Made by a program: the position numbers and the translations under genes. Shown here piece after piece: positions 1 through 5,368 of a stretch of 5,778 bases of DNA. The notes below the pieces were generated by a model that worked only from the letters and a program-made list of their open reading frames with translations, made no database searches and had not been told where the DNA came from. Where the stretch lies: contig CADBDO010000055.1 of the NCBI GenBank assembly GCA_902793515.1, positions 1 to 5,778 of the forward strand. The letters are read 5' to 3'. Source of the stretch: an uncultured Erysipelotrichaceae bacterium. GTDB taxonomy: Bacteria; Bacillota_I; Bacilli_A; RFN20; CAG-826. How positions within the stretch are numbered: the first letter of the stretch is position 1; the number at the start of each line of letters is the position of its first letter.

Positions 1-90
1 AGAGCGGTCTTCCCTCTCTTATGGCTATCGCTTATCTTCCTAGCGATAGGCATCATCCTCATCTCAATCTACATGAACCAAATACACTGA
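1..90 (+). CDS. C-terminal end of an unidentified membrane protein (partial)
   Basis: Frame 1 is open from the left edge to a TGA at 88-90 and encodes 29 residues. Nineteen of them, LLWLSLIFLAIGIILISIY, form a continuous hydrophobic stretch of transmembrane length. The protein then ends with a short polar tail, MNQIH. This looks like the last membrane helix of an integral membrane protein whose body lies upstream of the window. The Shine-Dalgarno site of the next gene starts right after this stop and its ATG is 14 bases away, so the two genes are probably in one operon. A permease or transporter subunit is possible, but the fragment is too short to name a family. An overlapping frame starting at ATG 21 is hydrophilic here and has no ribosome binding site, so this frame is the better reading. 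Confidence 0.72.
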   Translation, partial: RAVFPLLWLSLIFLAIGIILISIYMNQIH

Positions 91-96
91 AAGGAG
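91..96 (+). promoter_or_regulatory. Shine-Dalgarno site that fixes the protease start
   Basis: AAGGAG lies 8 bases before the ATG at 105. This supports that ATG over the in-frame ATG at 21, which has no such site and lies inside the upstream membrane-protein reading frame. The site follows the upstream TGA directly, an arrangement typical of translationally linked operon genes. Confidence 0.85.
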
Positions 97-104
97 AAAA
101 CACC

Positions 105-1826
105 ATGAACAAGAAATTACTTGTTGTCGGAGCAGCCATGTTAAGTATCTGCATGACAGCCTGCTCACAGCCAGCGATAGAATCATCTTCAGCAACTTCG
201 AGCGAGGAAGAAACCGTCTACGATCTCAAAAACGAAGACCTTCCAAAAGGCGTCACCACATTCCAGGCTGAAGATGGAACCACCCATAACCTTAATCGCG
301 CTTCGATCTATAAAGCCGTTGGAGACCCACACGTCAACTCTTGCCCAGAAGATGGCAAGAAGCAGAAGCTCCTCGTCAATCCTATCCGTTTCCAGAAGGA
401 TGAAGGAGATTCGAGAGACACCATCGTCGCTGACGACGCTCTTTTGACCAAGATCACCAAAGCCTTCACCGCGACTGACGAAGAACTCAAGCAGCTCTCC
501 GGTTCCGATATCTATTCGGTCAAGAGCTTCTATGAGCAGTCATCCTTTGGCAAAGGCGCTTTCGATGTCGTCGTCCTCCCAACCTGGGTCGACTATAACG
601 GCACCCCAACCCAGTTCAAGAACAACTCTGGCGGCAATGGTGGCGTTCACGCTTCTACTTACCTCAAGACCTGGTACATCAGCGAATACAACAAAGCCAA
701 CCATGGCGCTTTAGGTGCGGATTGGCAATACACCTGGAATGACTTCGATAGCGACAAAGACGGCTTCATCGATCTTGTCTGGAACGTCTATGCTTACCCA
801 TACACCGAGACCAGCACCGAGTTCTGGTGGGCCTATGTCACCTACACCAGCTCCGATCCAAGCGTCGCTAGCCCAAATGTCAAAACCTTAGCCTTCGCTT
901 CCACGAACTTCATCAGCAAGTTCAACGGATACGATACCCACACCCTCATCCACGAGACTGGCCACACCTACGGTGTTCTCGACTACTATGATTACAACAA
1001 CGTCTGGAAACCAATGGGCGGAGTTGACTTAATGGATCAGAACGTCGGCGATCATAACGCTTTCTCTAAGTTCCATTATGGCTGGGTCAACCCATGGGTC
1101 ATCAAGGAAGACATGCTCACTGGCGGAAAGGTCGCTGAGATCACTCTTAGAGCGACGACCCTCACCGGCGATTGCTTGGTCCTTGCTTCCCCAAATTACA
1201 ACATGACCGCTTTCGATGAGTTCATGATGGTCGAGCTCATGGGTCCTTATGGACTTGCTGAGCGTGACTACAAGAGCGGCTACGAAAACACCAAAGGCTT
1301 CACTGAGCCTGGCATCAGAATCACCCACGTCGACAACCGTATGTGGAGAGGCAACCACGATGAGTGGATCTCCGATCCTAATGACCTTGGCAGAAACGGT
1401 GGAGACGTCAGAAACACCAACTCCCACGCTGGAAGAGGCGGACTCCGCACTGACCTCGACTTCTGGCCAAACGAAGATGGAAGCGCCAAGCAGTACTTCT
1501 GCCAGCTCTCCCTTATGGATTCCTCTAACGTCGATAGCTCGATGAACTGGACCAACACCGCCAACTTCACCGCCAATAACGGCACCCTCTTCAAGAAGGG
1601 TCAGCGTTTCAACCTCGGACCAAAGACCGCTTGGGCCAAGACCTTCATGCCAAGTGGAACTAACCTCTGGAACAAGGCCAAGACCACGACCGGATGGCAG
1701 GGTGACAAGATGAAGTTCACCATCGATGAGACTTGCACCTTCAACTACTACCTCAAGGTCAAAGACATCGTTAAAGACGATCAGTATGGTGCGATTGCCA
1801 AGCTTGAGGTCAAACTCGATAGCTAA
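105..1826 (+). CDS. M6-family (immune inhibitor A-like) zinc metalloprotease lipoprotein
   Basis: A 573-residue surface lipoprotein predicted to cleave proteins outside the cell. Residues 1-20 form a lipoprotein signal: KK, a hydrophobic core, and MTAC with Cys20 as the likely lipidated residue, followed by a Ser/Glu-rich linker. The catalytic core has HETGH at 283-287 (His283 and His287 zinc ligands, Glu284 catalytic by family knowledge) extended to Gly290 and Asp293, the HExxHxxGxxD pattern of M6 enzymes. Further M6-like blocks are an acidic loop DSDKDGFID (215-223) that resembles a calcium-binding loop, GGVDLMD with Met310, SKFHYGW (321-327), FMMVEL (373-378) and GIRITHVD (403-410). The C-terminal 160 residues are probably a beta-rich accessory region. 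Codon choice is strongly biased to TTC, CTC, GAC and AAC, unlike the two ATPase genes, which suggests high expression. No promoter of its own is visible, so it is probably transcribed from upstream. The substrate is unknown. Confidence 0.87.
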   Translation: MNKKLLVVGAAMLSICMTACSQPAIESSSATSSEEETVYDLKNEDLPKGVTTFQAEDGTTHNLNRASIYKAVGDPHVNSCPEDGKKQKLLVNPIRFQKDEGDSRDTIVADDALLTKITKAFTATDEELKQLSGSDIYSVKSFYEQSSFGKGAFDVVVLPTWVDYNGTPTQFKNNSGGNGGVHASTYLKTWYISEYNKANHGALGADWQYTWNDFDSDKDGFIDLVWNVYAYPYTETSTEFWWAYVTYTSSDPSVASPNVKTLAFASTNFISKFNGYDTHTLIHETGHTYGVLDYYDYNNVWKPMGGVDLMDQNVGDHNAFSKFHYGWVNPWVIKEDMLTGGKVAEITLRATTLTGDCLVLASPNYNMTAFDEFMMVELMGPYGLAERDYKSGYENTKGFTEPGIRITHVDNRMWRGNHDEWISDPNDLGRNGGDVRNTNSHAGRGGLRTDLDFWPNEDGSAKQYFCQLSLMDSSNVDSSMNWTNTANFTANNGTLFKKGQRFNLGPKTAWAKTFMPSGTNLWNKAKTTTGWQGDKMKFTIDETCTFNYYLKVKDIVKDDQYGAIAKLEVKLDS

Positions 1827-1843
1827 GCCCTAAACAAAAATTT

Positions 1844-1868
1844 AGCCCTGTTTTGCAGGGCTTTTTTT
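1844..1868 (+). terminator. Intrinsic terminator, possibly bidirectional
   Basis: AGCCCTG (1844-1850) pairs perfectly with CAGGGCT (1856-1862) across a 5-base loop, and a run of seven T follows (1862-1868). It starts 18 bases after the protease stop codon. Read on the minus strand, the same stem is followed by AAATTTTTGTTT, so it may also end the convergent ATPase transcript, whose stop lies 25 bases away. The minus-strand U-run is weaker because it is offset from the stem. Confidence 0.88.
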
Positions 1869-1887
1869 GATTTTGATGAAGGGGTTA

Positions 1888-2937
1888 TTAATAGTCGAAT
1901 TCTCTGTTAGCCAAGATAAATTCTTTGAAGCGGGGGAGAGCGAATGAGACTTCACCCCAACCAGATTTGGTAATGATGCCTTTTTTTAGAAGCCTGTCTC
2001 TATATGGGGAGAAGCCTTCTTTACTAATATTTAGGGCTTTCATGATTTCTGAAGATTTGCCAATATCGAGATCCGCTAAAACGTTGACCACTTTCTTTTC
2101 GCTGTCAGGAAGGTCGAAATAGATTTTCTCATAGACGTACTCACGGAGTTTGCCGTCGAATTCTTTCAAGATTCCTTCATCTAATTTGGCTTTGCCACTT
2201 TCGTAAAAAGCATACCCAAGGACTTGATAAGCGAAGGCATAGCCATTGGTTAGTTTCGCCATTTTAACAGCTTCTTCTCTACTGACTTTGAGTGTTTCTT
2301 CAAAAGAATCGGCGATCTCCATCAGATTTAATGACCCAACGTTTGTGTTTGGGGCTCGATATAAGAAGGTAAGAGATTTTTCATTTTGAAGACTGCGGAC
2401 GTTTTCGTACAGCCCAGTCATAAGGAGGTAAAGCGGATAATCTTTTCTGATAAAGATCTGATACTGTTGAACGAACGTCTTAACATTTTGGTTGTTCGAG
2501 ATATCGTCGATGCAGATAAGAACCTTTTTCCCTTTCTTTTTGATGACCTCGAACATCTGCTCGAGAAGGGTAACGACATTTGAGACCGGCTTTTCGCCAG
2601 AGAGGCTAATTGAAAGACCCTGGAAGGAGAAGCTGAACTCCTTTTTAAGAAAACGGAACTTCATGTTGGCTTGTTCGTAAACACTGCTAGCGAGGTACTC
2701 AAGCATATCGGTCTCTGGATTGAGTTCAACGACGATCCAATCTTTGAGCGCAGAGAAATACTTGCTCAATCTTGTGAGCATAACGGTTTTGCCGGAACCT
2801 CTAACTCCGGTTATGAGTTCCACGGCTGCGGCAGGCGAATCAGATAAGAAAGAATCCTTGATTGAGTCAAATTGGCCTGAATTTGAAATCAAAGATTTAG
2901 GCTCTTTGCCAAACATTAATGTGAAAGGGTTGCTCAT
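1888..2937 (-). CDS. AAA-type ATP-binding protein with C-terminal winged-helix-like region
   Basis: A 349-residue predicted cytoplasmic P-loop ATPase. It opens with NPFTLMFG (3-10), which resembles the N-terminal signature of a widespread family annotated only as 'ATP-binding protein' or AAA_16/archaeal-ATPase-like. Walker A is GVRGSGKT (44-51), Walker B is VLICIDDI (139-146) with the Asp144-Asp145 pair, a sensor-1-like LLMTG lies at 171-175, and an arginine sits in FLYRAP (191-196). From about residue 276 to 345 the pattern of helices and a final beta-hairpin resembles a winged helix, as in Orc1/Cdc6-like and STAND-type ATPases, so DNA binding is plausible but unproven. There is no signal peptide or membrane segment. 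The start is supported by GGAGG at 2950-2946, 8 bases before the ATG. Upstream lies an array of AAGTATAAC units (minus-strand sense), which suggests autoregulation. The cellular role of this family is unknown. Confidence 0.85.
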   Translation of the reverse strand: MSNPFTLMFGKEPKSLISNSGQFDSIKDSFLSDSPAAAVELITGVRGSGKTVMLTRLSKYFSALKDWIVVELNPETDMLEYLASSVYEQANMKFRFLKKEFSFSFQGLSISLSGEKPVSNVVTLLEQMFEVIKKKGKKVLICIDDISNNQNVKTFVQQYQIFIRKDYPLYLLMTGLYENVRSLQNEKSLTFLYRAPNTNVGSLNLMEIADSFEETLKVSREEAVKMAKLTNGYAFAYQVLGYAFYESGKAKLDEGILKEFDGKLREYVYEKIYFDLPDSEKKVVNVLADLDIGKSSEIMKALNISKEGFSPYRDRLLKKGIITKSGWGEVSFALPRFKEFILANREFDY

Positions 2938-2953
2938 GTTTGTGTCCTCCGTT

Positions 2954-3010
2954 GTTATACTTTTTCTTTCCAGTTATACTTTATCATACTTGTTATACTT
3001 TGTTATACTT
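2954..3010. repeat. Helically phased GTTATACTT repeat array in a divergent promoter region
   Basis: Four exact copies of GTTATACTT start at 2954, 2973, 2992 and 3002, and a variant ATCATACTT starts at 2983. The start-to-start steps are 19, 10, 9 and 10 bases, close to one or two DNA turns. On the minus strand the unit reads AAGTATAAC, which contains the -10-like hexamer TATAAC, so the array overlaps the probable promoter of the ATPase gene, whose ribosome binding site begins 4 bases beyond it. The other end lies 42 bases before the divergent kinase gene. By position it is a candidate multi-site operator, perhaps bound by the adjacent ATPase itself (inference). Confidence 0.85.
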
Positions 3011-3013
3011 TTT

Positions 3014-3042
3014 TTGTTTCTTGTGAGAATATTTGATAACAT
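3014..3042 (+). promoter_or_regulatory. Weak candidate promoter for the PfkB kinase
   Basis: TTGTTT (3014-3019) and TAACAT (3037-3042) are separated by 17 bases; each matches the sigma-70-type consensus only partly. Transcription would start near 3049, leaving almost no leader before the ATG at 3052. GATAAC at 3035-3040 is an alternative -10 and leads to the same conclusion. Confidence 0.3.
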
Positions 3043-3051
3043 AGCGGTGCT

Positions 3052-3873
3052 ATGATCCTTTCGGTCGGAGAGATATTAATCGATGTCATTGAAGGAGTCT
3101 CCAAAGTCGGAGGCGCGCCTTTCAATGTGGCAGTGAACGCTTCCCGCTTAGGAGGAGACGTCTCTTTCGTTGGATCAATCGGAAAAGATGAAGAAGGGGA
3201 GTTCCTTAAGAACTTTGCTTCGTCTTTTGGATTCAACACCCTCCTTCTTAAAGAGGATATAAATAGGAAGACAACCAAGGCTATCGTTGAGCTTAAGGAT
3301 GGGGAAAGATCTTTCAGGTTTGAAAGGGATAACACCGCAGACGCATATCTCCCTTTGATTGATGATTCTCTTCTTTCTAGAAGCGACATCATCCATATAG
3401 GTTCTCTTCCTCTTTCAATCAAGGAAGGAAAGGAATACATCCTCTCCCTCATCGATAAGGCCCATAAGATGAATAAGAAGATATCCTTCGATGTCAATTT
3501 CAGAAGCGATGTCTATTCTTCAGTAGAAGAAGCAATAGAGATATCGAAAAGAATCTGTCTTCTCTCCGATATCGTCAAACTCTCAGAGGATGAGATATCT
3601 CTTCTTGGAGAGGATTTCATAAAAGAAGCACTCAAAGACAAGATGGTCTTCATCACTTTAGGAAAGAAAGGCTCAATGTGTTCTTTCAAAGGGAAGGACA
3701 CTTTCGCTAAGAGTGAGCCAATCAAACCAATAGACACGACAGGGGCTGGCGACGCCTTTATGGGCGCGGTCCTATATATGCTCGATAAAGACAAAGACCC
3801 GAATATGGAAGAAGTCCTTTCTTTTGCGAATAAGGTCGCAAGGGAATGCTGCCTCCATCTCGGTGCGATATAA
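3052..3873 (+). CDS. PfkB-family carbohydrate kinase, probably fructokinase
   Basis: A 273-residue cytoplasmic kinase predicted to phosphorylate a sugar with ATP. Fructose to fructose 6-phosphate is most likely by resemblance to bacterial fructokinases. It begins ILSVGEILIDVIEG, the usual first strand of the family, so the ATG at 3052 is right; a TAA at 3037-3039 blocks any upstream start. PfkB signature 1 is at 20-49 (GGAPFNVAVNASRLGG and on to GKDEEG). FDVNFR is at 146-151, KLSEDE at 176-181 (the metal/phosphate-site NxxE motif, with Ser for Asn as in many fructokinases), and TLGKKG at 202-207. Signature 2 DTTGAGDAF is at 228-236, with Asp234 the catalytic base and GAG the anion hole. The protein stops straight after the LGAI element, whereas relatives usually continue about 10-25 residues. 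No Shine-Dalgarno site precedes it. Sugar specificity cannot be settled from sequence alone. Confidence 0.88.
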   Translation: MILSVGEILIDVIEGVSKVGGAPFNVAVNASRLGGDVSFVGSIGKDEEGEFLKNFASSFGFNTLLLKEDINRKTTKAIVELKDGERSFRFERDNTADAYLPLIDDSLLSRSDIIHIGSLPLSIKEGKEYILSLIDKAHKMNKKISFDVNFRSDVYSSVEEAIEISKRICLLSDIVKLSEDEISLLGEDFIKEALKDKMVFITLGKKGSMCSFKGKDTFAKSEPIKPIDTTGAGDAFMGAVLYMLDKDKDPNMEEVLSFANKVARECCLHLGAI

Positions 3874-3889
3874 CTCTCACTAATCGTCT

Positions 3890-3994
3890 TTTGATAGTCT
3901 CATTGAAAAGTAGTGCATATTTTTACCGTAGTTTTCAATATGTACTCGCAAATGCACAGGCTATGTTCTATAATCTCATTGAAAAGTACGTGCA
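3890..3994. repeat. Duplicated promoter/operator-like block upstream of the DUF4143 ATPase
   Basis: Segments 3890-3912 and 3966-3988 are direct copies matching at 20 of 23 positions, 76 bases apart. They share the exact 15-mer TCTCATTGAAAAGTA (3898-3912 and 3974-3988), and both are followed by GTGCA (3913-3917 and 3990-3994). The second copy includes the TATAAT promoter element, while the first has GATAGT at that place. An inverted TTTTCAAT lies between them at 3932-3939 and an inverted TGCAC at 3953-3957. The block begins 16 bases after the kinase stop codon. The arrangement suggests paired operators of a regulator, or duplication of a promoter module. Confidence 0.8.
3969..3974 (+). promoter_or_regulatory. 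-10 promoter element for the DUF4143 ATPase gene
   Basis: TATAAT is a perfect -10 hexamer. Transcription would begin near 3981, about 47 bases before the ATG at 4028. No good -35 is seen at 16-18 bases upstream (the sequence there is TCGCAA-like), so the promoter may need an activator or be intrinsically weak. The start site would fall inside the second repeat copy, a typical place for a repressor to act. Confidence 0.6.
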
Positions 3995-4014
3995 AAATAT
4001 TAAAAACTTTTCAA
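3979..4014. repeat. Inverted repeat between promoter and ribosome binding site
   Basis: TTGAAAAGT (3979-3987) and its exact reverse complement ACTTTTCAA (4006-4014) are separated by 18 bases. The right arm ends one base before the GGAG ribosome binding site (4016-4019). The left arm overlaps the predicted transcription start, so it is more likely a DNA operator dyad than a full RNA hairpin. Confidence 0.6.
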
Positions 4015-4027
4015 CGGAGTAATCAAA

Positions 4028-5320
4028 ATGAATATCCAAAGAGACAGATACCTTAAACAATTGATCGACTATTCTTGGGATGGACAAGTCAAGGTCATAA
4101 CCGGAATCAGGCGTTCAGGGAAATCCTATCTTTTGAAAGAGCTTTACAAGAATTACCTATTATCGATAGGGACCCCTGAAGAAAACATCATTTTCATTTC
4201 TTTGGAAGAGATGAGATTCATCAAATATAGGAACCCTATTGTTTTGGCAGAGTACGTCAGGGAGAAGGTGTCTAGTGACGGAAAGTACTATCTTTTTGTC
4301 GACGAGATACAGATGTCGGATGAAGTGCAAAATCCATATGACAAAAATGCAAAAAGAATCACCTTCTATGATGCGATTAATGATCTGAAGGAAATTAAGA
4401 ACCTCGACGTTTATGTCACTGGAAGCAATTCTAAGATGCTTTCTAAAGACGTCTTGACTGAGTTTAGGGGAAGAAGCGATGAGATCAGAATGCATCCCTT
4501 GTCTTTCAAAGAATACTATTCGTATGTAGGAGGGGATAAGAGGAATGCTTTTGATGAATATGCCTTCTATGGTGGGCTCCCTCTTGTTCTTTTGAAACCA
4601 GACGAACAATCTAAGATGAGCTATCTGAAATCCCTCTTCAATGAGCTCTATTTCAAAGACATAGTTGAAAGGAAGAAGATTGAACATGAAGACGTTTTGT
4701 CTGACATTACGGATTTGCTATGCTCATCCATTGGCTCTTTGACGAATTACAGCAACATAACCAATTCCATTAATTCCGTCAGGAAAAGAAGTGGCAAAGA
4801 CCTCGTTTCTTTAAATACCGTTAAATCATATATCGACGACCTCGATGACGCGTTCATGATCCATGAAAGCAAACGTTACGATGTAAAAGGCTCCTTTTAT
4901 CTTTCTTATCCAAGCAAATACTATTTCGAGGATGTGGGTTTAAGAAACGCCAGAATAGGTTTTCGCCAGCAAGAGATGACCCACATTATGGAGAACATCA
5001 TCTATAACGAACTTGCCATAAGGGGCTATTCTATCGATGTAGGGGTTGTTCATAAAAGCGTCAAAGACGAAAGCGGCAAAATCTCAAGGGTAAAAAAAGA
5101 GATAGATTTCATTGCTACTTTGGGCGGCAAAAAACTCTATATCCAATCGGCTTTTGCTATCGAGAGCGAAGATAAAAAGGATTCCGAGTACAGCCCTCTG
5201 AATCTTACTGGTGATTCTTTTAGCAAGATAGTTGTCAGAAACGATGTTGCAAAAAGCTGGTATGACGATAACGGTGTCTTGACCATCAACGTGATCGATT
5301 TTCTTCTTGGCGAATGGTAA
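4028..5320 (+). CDS. ATP-binding protein with AAA_14-like domain and C-terminal DUF4143
   Basis: A 430-residue cytoplasmic protein, the usual full length for this family. The N-terminal P-loop domain has Walker A GIRRSGKS (26-33), Walker B LFVDEIQ (89-95), a sensor-1-like TGSNSKML (131-138), FRGRSDEI (146-153, arginine-finger-like) and the family block HPLSFKEY (156-163). The C-terminal half resembles DUF4143. KKEIDFIA (356-363) followed by LYIQSAFAI (370-378) is the conserved strand pair that resembles a PD-(D/E)XK nuclease core, with Glu358, Asp360 and Gln373; nuclease activity is not established for the family. The start has GGAG at 4016-4019, 8 bases before the ATG. It is preceded by its own TATAAT and repeated operator-like sites and followed by a strong terminator, so it forms a single-gene unit. 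Its codon use is more AT-rich than the protease gene, compatible with mobile or accessory origin. The biological role is unknown; DUF4143 proteins occur as many paralogues in some gut bacteria. Confidence 0.9.
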   Translation: MNIQRDRYLKQLIDYSWDGQVKVITGIRRSGKSYLLKELYKNYLLSIGTPEENIIFISLEEMRFIKYRNPIVLAEYVREKVSSDGKYYLFVDEIQMSDEVQNPYDKNAKRITFYDAINDLKEIKNLDVYVTGSNSKMLSKDVLTEFRGRSDEIRMHPLSFKEYYSYVGGDKRNAFDEYAFYGGLPLVLLKPDEQSKMSYLKSLFNELYFKDIVERKKIEHEDVLSDITDLLCSSIGSLTNYSNITNSINSVRKRSGKDLVSLNTVKSYIDDLDDAFMIHESKRYDVKGSFYLSYPSKYYFEDVGLRNARIGFRQQEMTHIMENIIYNELAIRGYSIDVGVVHKSVKDESGKISRVKKEIDFIATLGGKKLYIQSAFAIESEDKKDSEYSPLNLTGDSFSKIVVRNDVAKSWYDDNGVLTINVIDFLLGEW

Positions 5321-5333
5321 GTCGATAGACAAT

Positions 5334-5368
5334 AAAACCCCCTTCCTTCCGGAAAGGGGGCTTTTCTT
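5334..5368. terminator. Bidirectional intrinsic terminator between convergent genes
   Basis: CCCCCTT (5338-5344) pairs with AAGGGGG (5354-5360); the inner CC (5345-5346) can pair with GG (5351-5352) around a TTCC loop. Plus-strand reading gives a U-rich tail CTTTTCTT (5361-5368) for the DUF4143 ATPase gene. Minus-strand reading gives TTTTATT after the stem (5337-5331) for the peptidase gene, whose stop codon lies at 5369-5367. One compact element therefore serves both transcripts. Confidence 0.9.

Noticed and set aside
25..49. 8-base inverted repeat CTATCGCT/AGCGATAG as a possible hairpin or attenuator
   Set aside because: It lies inside the coding end of the membrane protein and has no T-run; it could be a chance result of the codons used there.
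21..104. N-terminal extension of the protease frame from the ATG at 21
   Set aside because: There is no ribosome binding site at 21, the extension is His/Pro-rich with no signal-like sequence, it overlaps the upstream membrane-protein end, and a lipoprotein signal with a good Shine-Dalgarno starts at 105.
1029..1427. 132-residue minus-strand open frame inside the protease gene
   Set aside because: It is antisense to the conserved M6 core, resembles no family and has no ribosome binding site; it is a shadow of biased codon use.
2954..3010. CRISPR array
   Set aside because: The units are only 9 bases with 0-10 base gaps, there are no unique spacers of 25-40 bases, and no cas gene is present.
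2954..3010. Plasmid iteron origin of replication
   Set aside because: The spacing is iteron-like, but the neighbouring ATPase is not a Rep initiator and no DnaA boxes or other plasmid genes are present.
3003..3497. 164-residue minus-strand open frame over the kinase start
   Set aside because: It is antisense to the PfkB signature region and runs through the repeat array, with low-complexity Ser/Arg-rich sequence.
3874..4027. Small RNA or riboswitch between the kinase and the DUF4143 ATPase
   Set aside because: No conserved riboswitch core or terminator is seen; the repeats and the TATAAT explain the region as promoter/operator DNA.
4160..4687. 175-residue minus-strand open frame inside the DUF4143 ATPase gene
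   Set aside because: It is antisense to well-conserved ATPase motifs and has no recognisable domain or start signal.
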